Below, piece after piece: positions 1 to 8,441 of a stretch of DNA of 37,503 nt (positions within the stretch are counted from its first letter, which is position 1; each line of letters begins with the position of its first letter). Made by a program: the position numbers and the translations under genes. This DNA comes from Rhodospirillales bacterium (GTDB lineage Bacteria; Pseudomonadota; Alphaproteobacteria; Acetobacterales; Acetobacteraceae), in contig JAGWIE010000001.1 in the NCBI GenBank assembly GCA_028866445.1, forward strand, positions 1 to 37,503. Reading direction: 5' to 3'. The notes beneath the pieces were generated by a model that saw only the letters and a list, made by a program, of their open reading frames with translations, was not told the DNA's origin and did no database searches.

Positions 1-87
1 CCAATCATCGAATAGCGAGAGCTCTGCACCAATGCTTTCGATGGCTTCGGCGGCGGTTGTTTCGTCGGGCGTGTAAAATGAGGTCAT
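1..87 (-). CDS. SufE-like Fe-S cluster assembly protein (partial, N-terminus only)
   Basis: Only the first 29 codons are present; the gene runs off the left edge of the window. The peptide starts MTSFYTPDETT and ends in ELSLFDDW, which resembles the start of SufE proteins, where a short acidic helix leads into an L(F)DDWxxRYxYL segment. SufE accepts sulfane sulfur from the cysteine desulfurase SufS for Fe-S cluster assembly in the cytoplasm. The ATG overlaps the TGA of the upstream corA-like gene (ATGA, positions 84-87), so translation of the two is probably coupled. The assignment rests on a very short stretch and the catalytic cysteine lies outside the window, so it is tentative. Confidence 0.6.
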   Translation of the reverse strand, partial: MTSFYTPDETTAAEAIESIGAELSLFDDW

Positions 88-1046
88 ATCCAACCCTTTT
101 TACGGAACCAGATGAGCGGGGCAACTGCTGATATTATCATCGCCGCCCAGGCGTATTCATAGCCGTATTGCCAACTCAACTCAGGAATGTTGTGGAAATT
201 CATTCCGTAAATACCGGCGATGAGGGTAGGTGGGATGCCCATGATGGAAACAATGGTGAGAACCTTGATGAGGCTGTTCTGGGCAATGTTGATGAAGCCG
301 AGTGTTGAATCCAGGAGGAACTGCACTTTGTCGGTCAGGTGAGTAGAAAATTCATTGAGAGAAGAGACGTCCCTTTGAACAGATTTCAGGCGGTCGCGGA
401 CAGGTTTTGGCATCCATTCCACCGCGGCAATCGCATAAGGCGCAATTCGCGCCACACCAAGCTGGGCGTCTCGTAGAAAGGAGATGGCATCGTAATCCCG
501 GCCCAATGTGATTAGAATGGCTTGCAGCTCGCGTTCGGCGTTGCGGGCAGGCGTTTGGTTGCCCATACGGTGATGAAAAACTTTGTGGCTCAAATGGTCC
601 AGCTCTTCACGCAGCTTTTCAAGCGAATCAGCTTGCCGGTCGACTATGCCTTCCAGCAGCCCGGCAAAAATATGCGTGCTGCCAGAAACATTATCTGGCG
701 GTGCGGTTGTGTTGAACTGGTTGAACAAGAGGCTGGGTGCAAAACGTAGCGTCACTAAAAATTTGGGCGATAAAACAAACCCGCATACGCCAGCTTCCAA
801 CACACCGCTGGCACGCGTGACGATTGGCATTGAGAGGGTAAGAATTTCATTTTCCACCCCCAGGCGAGAGGAGTTTTCGATCTCGATCAAATCCGCATGT
901 TGCGGCAGTGAAAACTCAGTTACCCTCGTAACGAAGGCATATTCGTCGGGCTCTGGTATTTCTAGGTCGAACCATATCGCATTTGCGGCCTCTTCAGGGG
1001 CAAGGCGAATCAAACGCCCGTTCTGGCACGCATAGGCTTTCAGCAT
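84..1046 (-). CDS. corA: CorA-family divalent cation transporter
   Basis: A 320-residue protein with the CorA architecture: a soluble N-terminal domain (about residues 1-250, rich in charged helices, e.g. a REELDHLSHKVFHHR segment) and two membrane segments at the C-terminus. The signature YGMNF lies at the end of the first membrane helix, followed by the short periplasmic loop HNIPEL and a second helix ending in the basic tail RKKGWI. GMN forms the pore entrance in CorA Mg2+ channels and the related ZntB transporters, so the ion could be Mg2+, Co2+, Ni2+ or Zn2+. I chose the ATG at 1046 because AAGGGG sits five bases before it; an in-frame GTG at 1052 is too close to that site. The 3' end overlaps the next gene by four bases. 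Confidence 0.9.
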   Translation of the reverse strand: MLKAYACQNGRLIRLAPEEAANAIWFDLEIPEPDEYAFVTRVTEFSLPQHADLIEIENSSRLGVENEILTLSMPIVTRASGVLEAGVCGFVLSPKFLVTLRFAPSLLFNQFNTTAPPDNVSGSTHIFAGLLEGIVDRQADSLEKLREELDHLSHKVFHHRMGNQTPARNAERELQAILITLGRDYDAISFLRDAQLGVARIAPYAIAAVEWMPKPVRDRLKSVQRDVSSLNEFSTHLTDKVQFLLDSTLGFINIAQNSLIKVLTIVSIMGIPPTLIAGIYGMNFHNIPELSWQYGYEYAWAAMIISAVAPLIWFRKKGWI

Positions 1047-1078
1047 AACCACCCCTTAAAGCAACTGGCGCAGCAATA

Positions 1079-1660
1079 TCAGCGGGGCGGGTTTTGGCAA
1101 GCAAGAAGAGCTTCTGCTGAAGCTGCAAGCCGCTTAAGTGTACGACCAAACACGGCTTCATCATTTACGGCACGGGCCAGCAACAACCCGCCCTGAATGC
1201 TCAACACGGCTTGCTCTGCAAAAGCTGAGGCTTCCGCCGTATCGGCCCCTCCACGCACTAAACAACCTGAGAGAGCGTGAACCCATCGCGTGAAATAAGT
1301 TTGAATCGCGGCCCGGAAATGGTCGCGCGTTGAATCCAGCGCGAAAGCGCCGACGAGGCAGACGCGCCCGCCAGAACGGAAATATCCGTCGGTTTGGGCC
1401 CACATATGCCCCAGTGCGGATCTAGGTTCGCTGGTTTCCAACGGCACGTATATGTTTTTCACGAACCATTCATCTATCCCTGCCAGAATTTCAGCCGCCA
1501 TCTGCTCTTTCCCACTGGGAAAAACATGGAAGAGGCTGCCTTTGCTGATGCCGGTTAATTTCGTAATCTGGCTAAAGGACGCGCCCTCGTAACCCAAGGC
1601 CCTGAAAACCTCGGCCACGAGGGGCAGCATTTCGGATTTTTCGCGGAAAAGCCTGGCCAA
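1079..1660 (-). CDS. TetR/AcrR-family transcriptional regulator (LmrA/YxaF-like)
   Basis: A 193-residue protein with an N-terminal TetR helix-turn-helix (about residues 5-55): GASFSQITKLTGISKGSLFHVFPSGKEQM. The SKGSLFHVFPSGKE form, with Pro-x-Gly-Lys after the recognition helix, is typical of the LmrA/YxaF group, which usually represses efflux or detoxification genes in response to small hydrophobic ligands. The remaining 140 residues are the helical ligand-binding and dimerisation domain. The only in-frame start that keeps helix 1 is TTG at 1660. The gene follows the SnoaL-like gene by five bases and is presumably co-transcribed with it. A 20-bp palindrome upstream of that gene (2167-2186) is a good candidate for its own operator, giving autoregulation (inference). 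Confidence 0.85.
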   Translation of the reverse strand: MARLFREKSEMLPLVAEVFRALGYEGASFSQITKLTGISKGSLFHVFPSGKEQMAAEILAGIDEWFVKNIYVPLETSEPRSALGHMWAQTDGYFRSGGRVCLVGAFALDSTRDHFRAAIQTYFTRWVHALSGCLVRGGADTAEASAFAEQAVLSIQGGLLLARAVNDEAVFGRTLKRLAASAEALLACQNPPR

Positions 1661-1665
1661 ATATG

Positions 1666-2127
1666 TTACAGTCCCAAATCACTCAGGCTTGCATGGTCGT
1701 CCGGCCGGCGGCCGAGCGGCCAGTGGAACTTGCGGTCTGCTTCCTTGATCGGTAGGTCGTTGATGCAGGCGAAGCGGCGCTGCATCAACCCTTCGGCGTT
1801 GAATTCCCAGTTTTCGTTGCCGTAGGAGCGGAACCAGTTGCCGCTGTCATCGTGCCATTCATACGCAAACCGCACGGCAATGCGGTTGCCGGTATAGGAC
1901 CAAAGCTCCTTGATCAGCCGGTAATCTTGCTCTTTGGCCCATTTGCGGGTGAGGAAGGCCACGATCTCGGGGCGGCCATTGATGAATTCCGCGCGGTTCC
2001 GCCATTGGCTATCCGGCGTGTACACCAGCGACACTTTCTCGGGGTTGCGACTATTCCAGCCATCCTCCGCCACACGGACTTTCGCGATAGCAGTTTCTTC
2101 AGTGAAAGGAGGGATCAACGCGGCCAT
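1666..2127 (-). CDS. DUF1348 / SnoaL-like (NTF2 fold) protein
   Basis: A 153-residue soluble protein that I recognise as the DUF1348 type of the NTF2/SnoaL superfamily: an N-terminal helix (KVRVAEDGWNSRN), then a Trp- and aromatic-rich cone (YTPDSQWRNRAEF, GRPEIVAFLTRKW, RFAYEWHDDSGNWFRSYGNENWEF) and a C-terminal RRFACINDLPI segment. The fold is used for small hydrophobic ligands, by enzymes such as polyketide cyclases and isomerases, but no function is established for this subfamily. The ATG at 2127 has CGGAG eight bases upstream. It is the first gene of a two-gene unit with the TetR regulator. A regulator-adjacent SnoaL protein often handles or degrades the inducer, but that is only inference here. 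Confidence 0.8.
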   Translation of the reverse strand: MAALIPPFTEETAIAKVRVAEDGWNSRNPEKVSLVYTPDSQWRNRAEFINGRPEIVAFLTRKWAKEQDYRLIKELWSYTGNRIAVRFAYEWHDDSGNWFRSYGNENWEFNAEGLMQRRFACINDLPIKEADRKFHWPLGRRPDDHASLSDLGL

Positions 2128-2166
2128 CTCATAAACTCCGGTTGTTATACTTTGACTATACCTCTT

Positions 2167-2186
2167 ATTAAACCGAACGGTTTAAT
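2167..2186. promoter_or_regulatory. 20-bp palindrome, candidate TetR operator
   Basis: Two 9-bp arms, ATTAAACCG and CGGTTTAAT, flank a central AA. The site lies 40 bases upstream of the SnoaL-like gene whose downstream partner encodes a TetR regulator. A GTATAG/TATAAC-rich stretch lies between it and the gene (about 2140-2157), suitable for a -10 region. Symmetric operators with ACCG/CGGT half sites are common for TetR proteins; binding itself is inferred. Confidence 0.6.
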
Positions 2187-2267
2187 TATTCAACTGGTAG
2201 ATGGCTTGATACTAGGTTGGCAGATATACCGAGAGTGCGATGCTGGGTGATAAGACCGATAGAAAGA

Positions 2268-2341
2268 TGGCTGGGGGACCTGGATTCGAACCAAGGCTGT
2301 CCGAGTCAGAGTCGGAAGTTCTACCGCTAAACTATCCCCCA
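2268..2341 (-). tRNA. tRNA-Gln (anticodon CTG)
   Basis: A complete cloverleaf on the minus strand: acceptor stem TGGGGGA/TCCCCCA, D arm GTTT-AGCGGTA-GAAC, anticodon stem TCCGA/TCGGA with loop CTCTGAC (anticodon CTG), T arm CTTGG-TTCGAAT-CCAGG, discriminator G and an encoded CCA end. It is 74 nt long. It lies between the SnoaL/TetR unit and ppx, and is transcribed away from ppx. Confidence 0.95.
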
Positions 2342-2360
2342 AGCGGTATCGGTGGCGGGC

Positions 2361-2388
2361 GTTTAGCATCCTGGGAGCTAGGGGGCAA
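2361..2388 (-). promoter_or_regulatory. possible sigma-70 promoter for tRNA-Gln
   Basis: On the minus strand TTGCCC (2383-2388) and CTAAAC (2361-2366) are separated by 16 bases, about 20 bases before the tRNA 5' end. The match to consensus is only moderate. Confidence 0.35.
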
Positions 2389-2485
2389 GCGCCGGTTGTT
2401 GTTGGGTTGTCACAAAATACTGCACTTGCCTGCTTGGTTGATGATTGCGGCTTGCCCCGCCAGAATAAAGGGCGAATATTGCAGT

Positions 2486-3541
2486 ATGGCCGGTCAACCC
2501 TTCCTCGCGCAGCCAATGCAGCCGGTTTCAAACCGCCGGCGTCGGCGTGCCATTTTTGGGGGCATCGATCTCGGTACCAATAATTGCCGTATGCTCATCG
2601 GCACGCCAGCCGCGCAGGGCATGTATATTTTAGATAGCTTCTCCCGGGTGGTGCGGCTGGGTGAGGGGCTGTATGAAACCGGCCGGCTTTCCACCATGGC
2701 GATGGAGAGAGCTATTGCCTCACTTTCTGTATGCGCTGAGCGCGCAAGGCGCTGGGCAGGGGATGAGGGTAATATACCAATCAGGCTGCGCGCCATTGCG
2801 ACAGAGGCTTGCAGACAAGCCGAGAACGGTGACGAATTTATCCGCCGCGCACGAGCCGCCACAGGGTTGCCGCTGGAGATCATTCACTCCCGGGAGGAAG
2901 CGGAGTTAGCGGTGGAAAGCTGTGCGCCTTTGCTGCGCAAAGCCGGGCGCAGGGCGTTGTTGTTTGATATCGGCGGTGGTTCCACGGAGATTGCTTGGGT
3001 ACGGCTTGATGGCGGCTCGCGGCCAGAACTAATCGGGTATCTTTCCTTGCCGGTTGGCGTAGTTACACTGTCGGAGCGTTGCGCCGGTTCCTGCTATCAA
3101 AGCGATGGTTTCGCTGGATTGGTAGAAAATATTGTCGCGATGCTAAGGCCCTTTGAGGGGACGCATCGTATCGGCGAAGAAATCCGGCGGGGCGGGGTTG
3201 TTATGGTCGGTACGTCCGGAACCGTAACCACTTTGGCCGGGGTGTCGCTTAAGCTGGAGCGTTACCGCCGTGGGCTGGTGGATGGCGTTTCTCTCACGCG
3301 TAGGGCGGTGGATGACGCATTGGCCGAGGCGCGGGCGCTGGGACGCGAAGGGCTCTCCCGCCACCCTTGCGTTGGGCAGGAGCGGGTTGAGTTCGTGCTG
3401 CCTGGCTGCGCCATTTTTGCCGCGATTCATGAATTATGGCAGGTGCCCCAGTTGATGGTGGCCGATAGGGGCTTGCGCGAGGGCATGTTGATGAGGCTGA
3501 TGCGCGATATGCCACCCCAGAAACGCCGATTGAACGCATGA
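2486..3541 (+). CDS. ppx: exopolyphosphatase / guanosine pentaphosphatase (Ppx/GppA family)
   Basis: A 351-residue member of the actin-like ASKHA fold Ppx/GppA family, which removes phosphate from polyphosphate or converts pppGpp to ppGpp in the cytoplasm. It has the N-terminal phosphate-binding motif GGIDLGTNNCRMLIG (about residues 25-39), the catalytic-glutamate segment AIATEACRQA (E107), the second phosphate loop FDIGGGSTE (about 160-168) and a third GTSGTVTTLAG loop. The length fits the short alphaproteobacterial form that lacks the HD-like C-terminal domain of E. coli Ppx. The ATG at 2486 is the most plausible start; the open frame continues upstream through the antisense of tRNA-Gln, and ATG 2516 is an alternative. 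The stop overlaps the start of rlmE (ATGA). Confidence 0.88.
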   Translation: MAGQPFLAQPMQPVSNRRRRRAIFGGIDLGTNNCRMLIGTPAAQGMYILDSFSRVVRLGEGLYETGRLSTMAMERAIASLSVCAERARRWAGDEGNIPIRLRAIATEACRQAENGDEFIRRARAATGLPLEIIHSREEAELAVESCAPLLRKAGRRALLFDIGGGSTEIAWVRLDGGSRPELIGYLSLPVGVVTLSERCAGSCYQSDGFAGLVENIVAMLRPFEGTHRIGEEIRRGGVVMVGTSGTVTTLAGVSLKLERYRRGLVDGVSLTRRAVDDALAEARALGREGLSRHPCVGQERVEFVLPGCAIFAAIHELWQVPQLMVADRGLREGMLMRLMRDMPPQKRRLNA

Positions 3542-4212
3542 CTGAGAATACTTCAAAATTACCGCCACGCCGTGAGGCCGTGCGGCTGAAGAACGCGCGC
3601 AAACTCTCACCATCATCGCAACGTTGGCTGCAAAGGCAGTTGAACGACCCTTACGTGACTGCGGCGAAGGCGCAGGGCTGGCGCTCTCGGGCGGCCTTTA
3701 AGCTCATCGAATTGGATGACAAGTATAAGCTGATCAGCAAAGGGGCGCGCGTGCTGGATTTGGGAGCTGCCCCCGGTGGATGGAGCCAGGTGGCGCTGGC
3801 GCATGGGGCTTCCCGGGTTGTGGGAATTGATCTGCTGGAAGTGTTGCCGGTGCAGGGTGCCGAATTTGTGCAGGGGGATTTTCTCGAGGACGGCATGGAA
3901 GCCAGGTTGATGGAAATGTTGGGGGGCAAGGCTGACCTTGTAATGTCTGATATGGCACCCAACACTTCCGGCCATGTCGCTACTGATCATTTACGTATTA
4001 TGGCTTTGGCAGAGACGGCTCTGGCTTTTGCCTGCGACATTCTCGCACCCGACGGTGCCTTCGTGGCCAAGCTTTTCCAGGGAGGAGCTGAGAAGAGCAT
4101 GTTAACCACTCTGAAAGCACGCTTCCGACAAGTTAGGCACGCCAAGCCTCCGGCGAGCCGGAAGGATTCGAAGGAAATGTATGTGATTGCAACGGGTTTT
4201 CGGGTGGAATAA
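3538..4212 (+). CDS. rlmE: 23S rRNA 2'-O-methyltransferase RlmE (FtsJ/RrmJ)
   Basis: A 224-residue Rossmann-fold methyltransferase that, in the known family, methylates the 2'-OH of U2552 in the A-loop of 23S rRNA during late 50S assembly. The SAM-binding motif is VLDLGAAPGGWSQVA. The K-D-K-E catalytic set is complete: K55 (RAAFKLIELD), D138 (MSDMAPNTSG), K178 (FVAKLFQGG) and E213 (SKEMYVIATGF). The N-terminus has a basic extension (KLPPRREAVRLKNARK) as in alphaproteobacterial homologues. It overlaps ppx by four bases; this ppx-rlmE pair is common in alphaproteobacteria. Confidence 0.95.
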   Translation: MTENTSKLPPRREAVRLKNARKLSPSSQRWLQRQLNDPYVTAAKAQGWRSRAAFKLIELDDKYKLISKGARVLDLGAAPGGWSQVALAHGASRVVGIDLLEVLPVQGAEFVQGDFLEDGMEARLMEMLGGKADLVMSDMAPNTSGHVATDHLRIMALAETALAFACDILAPDGAFVAKLFQGGAEKSMLTTLKARFRQVRHAKPPASRKDSKEMYVIATGFRVE

Positions 4213-4380
4213 TAGATTATATTCAAGGTCAAGCCGCTCAGGGTATTTTATTGCAGACAAAATATTACATGGTTTTTATTTGAGATTGCCGGGAGGGGGC
4301 CTAAAAATCTGGAGAGATGGTTGGAAAGGCCGTTGTTTGCTTTTATTCAATCATGCCGTCATAGCCGGAGGAGCCCGGTG

Positions 4381-4400
4381 GTAAGCACGTTGTTGCTTAC
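4381..4400. repeat. inverted repeat in the rlmE-HAD gap
   Basis: GTAAGCA and TGCTTAC form a perfect 7-bp stem around CGTTGT. It is 45 bases upstream of the HAD-family gene and is not followed by a T tract, so it is more likely a regulatory site or 5'-UTR hairpin than a terminator. The rest of the 233-base gap (4213-4445) shows nothing I can identify. Confidence 0.4.
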
Positions 4401-4445
4401 GTAAAATGGTTTTATTGCCGGTACTTTGGGGTTATTAACTTTATT

Positions 4446-6482
4446 ATGAATCATTCTGAGGCCGAACAGCTTTTGAATCTGGGCCATCCGCCGCTGTCGG
4501 CTTCATTCTCCGCGCTGCCGGCCAGCTTCGATGAGCTTCACGAACTTATCCTAAAAGCCAAAGTGGTTTCTTTCGATGTGTTCGATACCTTGCTGGTACG
4601 CACGGTGCTGAATACTTCAGATGTATTCCTGATCATGGAGCGTGAATCCGGTATCGAGGGGTTTTACGAAGCCCGGATTCGGGCTGAGGCGCAGGCGCGG
4701 GAAAAGCTGAATGCAGCAAGCGGCTCGCCCGAGGTAACGCTGGCACAGATTTATGAATCGCTGCGGCTTGCAAATGATATTCCTGGTTGGTCCGCCGCCA
4801 GATTGATGCAGCTTGAACTGGATACCGAACGGCAAGTGCTCATACGCTCCCCCGGCATTGAAGCGATTTATGACCAAGCGCTAAGCACGGGTAAGCTGGT
4901 GGTTGCGGTATCTGACATGTATTTGCCGCCCGAATTTGTGCAGGAGATGCTGATTGCGAATCATCTGCCGGTCGATCGGGTTTTCGTTTCTTGCCGATAT
5001 AGAAAATCTAAGCATGAAGGCTCGCTTTATGAAGAAGTTACCACGGCGCTAAACGTCCGCCCCGAGGAAATTTTACATTTTGGCGATAATTTCAAGGCGG
5101 ATTGCGCGGCGGCTCTTCAGGCCGGAGTGGCGGGCTATCATCTGCCGGCACTGCGTGACCAGCTTGGCCGTGATACGCGGTTCAACCAACGTGCCATCGA
5201 ACAACTGACTTTGGCGGCCACGCGTTCCCCTGCCGCGAAGCGTAATCTGTTGGCGTCGGCAGTGGTGGCACACCTCTCGATGTTTAAAGCCGCCAATCCG
5301 GTGCCGAGCATGGCAGCGCAATTCGGTGCGATGTATGCAGGGCCATTGGTAGTGGGTTTTGCGCAATGGCTGAGTGAGATAATGAAGACGGATAAGGTGC
5401 GGCATCTGCGCCTTGCGACCCGCGATGGTTATATCACGGAGGCGATCTGGCGGCGGCTTGGCCTGCCAGGGCGCGCATCGATTTTCCATATTTCCAGACG
5501 CCTGACGCTTATGCCCGCTCTGGTGAATGGGTTTGATAAGGAAACGCCCTCCTTACTTAACGCCAGCACAACGGTGACGCTGGGTGATAGCGTGCGACGG
5601 TTGAACCTGGCCTATGATGCCGATTTGCTGGCAATGTTGGGCAATTTGGCACCGCTGGACCAGCCGGTGAATGGGCCGCGCCGGGTGGAAGCCGCGTTGA
5701 AGGCGCTGCAAGAGTGCAAGACGCTGATAAGGAACATCGCGGCTGAGGAGCTAGAGGGTTACCAGGCATATTTGGCTCAGGAAGATTTTGATGCGAATGA
5801 GGATGCGGTGGCCGATTGCGGGTGGGCGCTTTCCTCGCAACGGCGCATGGAACAGTTTCTGGGCAAGAAACTTCGCGGTTACTACATCGGCTCGCTTGAA
5901 CACGCCCATATGCACGAGCGAATCAAATCCTTCCTGTTTCACAAAGGAAACCACAGAGGCTGGGTAAATATCGCTGAACGAGCGGTTGAATTGCTGGAAT
6001 TGCCGTTCGCGGCACTCCAGGCGCAGATATGCAGGTTCGATTTGCAGGCAGACGGTACGGCCAAGCCGGTTTCAATCGACCACGAGCCGCAATATGAGAT
6101 GGTACGCGAGGTGTTTGTAAAGCGGATGCATCGTCAGACAGAAGCGTTTGCCGATTTCATTCGTCCGTTATTGGCCAATATTACGGTAGAGGATTTCCGC
6201 GAGGTTTTGTACATTCTGTTCGACGCGCTGGTAAATAAGCCGACGCCATTTGAGTATCATGAGCTTGCCGGGTTGCCGCATAACCGGGAATATGGAAAAT
6301 CTGATTTCGCGACAATAGGGACTTTTTGGCGCGTGCCGAAAGGCAGCGCGTATGCCAGCCAGGCAGGTATAACCCGCTGGCGGGATTATGTGCGTATCGG
6401 CTGGATCTCCTTGCGCCAAGCCGGGCCGCGCGTGACCTTGGCGCGGGTGCGCCGTGTGGTAAGGCGCCGATTTGTTCCATAG
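4446..6482 (+). CDS. large HAD-superfamily hydrolase-like protein (COG5610 type)
   Basis: A 678-residue cytoplasmic protein. The N-terminal third is a HAD domain: motif I VSFDVFDTLL (nucleophile D44), motif II VAVSDMYLP (S156), a motif III lysine near YRKSKH (K187/K189) and motif IV HFGDNFKAD (D214, D219). Position D+2 of motif I is Phe46 instead of the Asp usual in HAD phosphatases. The C-terminal two thirds (about 290-678) match no domain I can name; they contain LRLATRDGYITEAIWRRL and ADCGWALSSQRRMEQFLGKKLRGYYIG. Related proteins often occur with surface-polysaccharide glycosyltransferases, but here the neighbours are rlmE and guaB. No clear ribosome site precedes ATG 4446. Substrate unknown. 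Confidence 0.75.
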   Translation: MNHSEAEQLLNLGHPPLSASFSALPASFDELHELILKAKVVSFDVFDTLLVRTVLNTSDVFLIMERESGIEGFYEARIRAEAQAREKLNAASGSPEVTLAQIYESLRLANDIPGWSAARLMQLELDTERQVLIRSPGIEAIYDQALSTGKLVVAVSDMYLPPEFVQEMLIANHLPVDRVFVSCRYRKSKHEGSLYEEVTTALNVRPEEILHFGDNFKADCAAALQAGVAGYHLPALRDQLGRDTRFNQRAIEQLTLAATRSPAAKRNLLASAVVAHLSMFKAANPVPSMAAQFGAMYAGPLVVGFAQWLSEIMKTDKVRHLRLATRDGYITEAIWRRLGLPGRASIFHISRRLTLMPALVNGFDKETPSLLNASTTVTLGDSVRRLNLAYDADLLAMLGNLAPLDQPVNGPRRVEAALKALQECKTLIRNIAAEELEGYQAYLAQEDFDANEDAVADCGWALSSQRRMEQFLGKKLRGYYIGSLEHAHMHERIKSFLFHKGNHRGWVNIAERAVELLELPFAALQAQICRFDLQADGTAKPVSIDHEPQYEMVREVFVKRMHRQTEAFADFIRPLLANITVEDFREVLYILFDALVNKPTPFEYHELAGLPHNREYGKSDFATIGTFWRVPKGSAYASQAGITRWRDYVRIGWISLRQAGPRVTLARVRRVVRRRFVP

Positions 6483-6575
6483 CCTGGGCTGCGCGGCGTG
6501 CATGGCCCGTCTGACTTGCGTTAGGGTGGCATGATGGTTATTGGGAACCGCCAAGGTCTTATTGGATAGGCGGCC

Positions 6576-8072
6576 ATGGCATTGGATATCTCGGACAAAA
6601 GTGTTTTTTTAAACCGCATCGTGGAGGCGCTGGCTTTCGACGACGTGTTGCTGGTGCCGGGCTATTCCCAAGTGCTGCCTGCCACAGTAAAGACCGCGAC
6701 CCGCCTGACCCGCCGGATTTCACTGAACGTACCGCTGATTTCTGCCGCGATGGATACGGTGACGGAGGCGCAGATGGCGATTGCCATGGCGCAGCAAGGC
6801 GGCATCGGCGTTATTCATAAAAACTTCACCATAGCCGAGCAGGCGGCGCAGGTCCGCCGGGTGAAAAAATTTGAGAGCGGCATGGTGGTGGATCCGCTGA
6901 CCATTTTCCCCGATCAGACCTTAGCCGATGCCCGCGCCTTGATGGCACAGCACAACATTTCCGGCTTTCCGGTAGTGGAGCGGGACGGCAAGCTGGTAGG
7001 GATTTTGACCCACCGCGACATGCGCTTTGCCACGGATTTAAACGTAAAAGTGCATGAACTGATGACCCGCGAGAATTTGGCTGCGGTTACTGCTGGTGTG
7101 TTGCCGGATGAGGCGCGCGCGCTGCTGCATAAACGCAGGTTGGAGAAGCTGCTGGTCGTGGACGACAATTTCCGCTGCGTGGGGCTAATGACGGTTAAGG
7201 ACATGGATAAGGCTGAGGCTTACCCATTGGCCAACAAGGATGAACTTGGCCGCCTGCGCGCAGCGGCGGCGACGGGCATTGGCAAAGATGGGGCCGAGCG
7301 TGCCCAGGCGCTGATTGAGGCTGGGGTGGATGTGGTTGTGGTGGACACAGCCCATGGCCATTCGGAAGGTGTGCTACAGGCGGTCGCGAAAATTAAACAA
7401 GCGTCTAACGACGTGCAGGTTATCGCCGGAAATGTGGCGACGCCGGAAGGGGCAATGGCGCTGATCGACGCGGGCGCGGATGCCATTAAGATTGGTATTG
7501 GCCCAGGTTCAATCTGCACTACCCGTGTGGTGGCTGGGGTGGGCGTGCCGCAATTCTCGGCCGTTATGGAAACCGCCGCCGCGTGCCGAAAAGCCGGGGT
7601 GCCGGCGATTGCAGATGGCGGTATCCGCGCTTCGGGAGACTTGGTGAAGGCTCTTGCCGCCGGGGCTGACGCAGTAATGGTGGGTTCCATGCTGGCGGGC
7701 ACCGATGAGGCACCGGGCGAGGTATTTCTGTATCAGGGCCGTTCATATAAATCCTATCGCGGCATGGGCTCGCTGGGTGCCATGGCGCGCGGTTCGGCGG
7801 ATCGGTACTTCCAGCAGGAAATTAAAGACCAACTTAAACTGGTGCCGGAGGGCATCGAGGGTCGGGTTGGCTATAAGGGGCCGATGTCCGCCGTGGTGCA
7901 TCAATTGGTTGGTGGCTTGCGCGCTGGCATGGGCTATACCGGAAGTGCTGATATTGAAGCACTTCAAACCACCACGAAATTCCGGCGCATTACCGGGGCT
8001 GGATTGAGAGAGAGCCATGTGCACGATGTGGCGATAACGCGCGAGGCACCGAATTACCGCCAGGAAGGCTAA
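6576..8072 (+). CDS. guaB: inosine-5'-monophosphate dehydrogenase
   Basis: A 498-residue IMPDH that oxidises IMP to XMP with NAD+, the committed step of guanine nucleotide synthesis. The (beta/alpha)8 barrel begins ALAFDDVLLVPGYS and is interrupted by a pair of CBS domains (about residues 100-215, e.g. HNISGFPVVERDGKLVGILTHRD). The active-site loop GPGSICTTR contains the catalytic cysteine C314, and the flap segment GMGSLGAMARGSADRYFQ contains the usual YFQ. The length is normal. GGATAGG precedes ATG 6576 by six bases. The enzyme stands alone, without guaA. Confidence 0.97.
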   Translation: MALDISDKSVFLNRIVEALAFDDVLLVPGYSQVLPATVKTATRLTRRISLNVPLISAAMDTVTEAQMAIAMAQQGGIGVIHKNFTIAEQAAQVRRVKKFESGMVVDPLTIFPDQTLADARALMAQHNISGFPVVERDGKLVGILTHRDMRFATDLNVKVHELMTRENLAAVTAGVLPDEARALLHKRRLEKLLVVDDNFRCVGLMTVKDMDKAEAYPLANKDELGRLRAAAATGIGKDGAERAQALIEAGVDVVVVDTAHGHSEGVLQAVAKIKQASNDVQVIAGNVATPEGAMALIDAGADAIKIGIGPGSICTTRVVAGVGVPQFSAVMETAAACRKAGVPAIADGGIRASGDLVKALAAGADAVMVGSMLAGTDEAPGEVFLYQGRSYKSYRGMGSLGAMARGSADRYFQQEIKDQLKLVPEGIEGRVGYKGPMSAVVHQLVGGLRAGMGYTGSADIEALQTTTKFRRITGAGLRESHVHDVAITREAPNYRQEG

Positions 8073-8441
8073 GCCGCCACGCAGCAATAATGCATGACGA
8101 TGGTTTCATGAAATCGAAGCAAATGCATTTGCTGTTGGCGTGTGGCAGAAATGGAATTTTTTCGCTACGGTATAGTGCAATTTAAAGCGAAACATCAATG
8201 TGTTGATGCACATCGCTGCAGTTTAATTGGTGTGCAATAAGGCACCGGGATATATCCGGATGCTAACATTTGGCTTGCAGACGTTTAATGGCAATGCCCT
8301 TTTCCTGCCGCACTGGCCTCCCACATTCATATTGCTAACCGAAAGATCGTGATCTCGATCTGAATGTTTAAGGCAATCGACCGTGGCGAAATGTGCCATG
8401 GGTCGGGCAGTGATGCCCGCAACGTAAAAGGAGTGAGGACC
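8073..8441. other. 369-base gene-free gap rich in palindromes
   Basis: No convincing reading frame. The gap holds several perfect symmetrical elements: TTTCATGAAA (8104-8113), the 16-bp AGCAAATGCATTTGCT (8118-8133), a CATCAA-TGTG-TTGATG hairpin (8193-8208), AGATCG-6-CGATCT (8344-8361) and CGGGCA-GTGA-TGCCCG (8404-8419). The last lies just before the ribosome site of the following gene. The gap probably carries control sites for the small exported proteins downstream; no clear promoter hexamers were found. Confidence 0.5.

Noticed and set aside
2240..2485. Longer N-terminus for ppx, beginning before tRNA-Gln
   Set aside because: The extra 82 codons run through the antisense of the tRNA and have no similarity to the Ppx/GppA fold.
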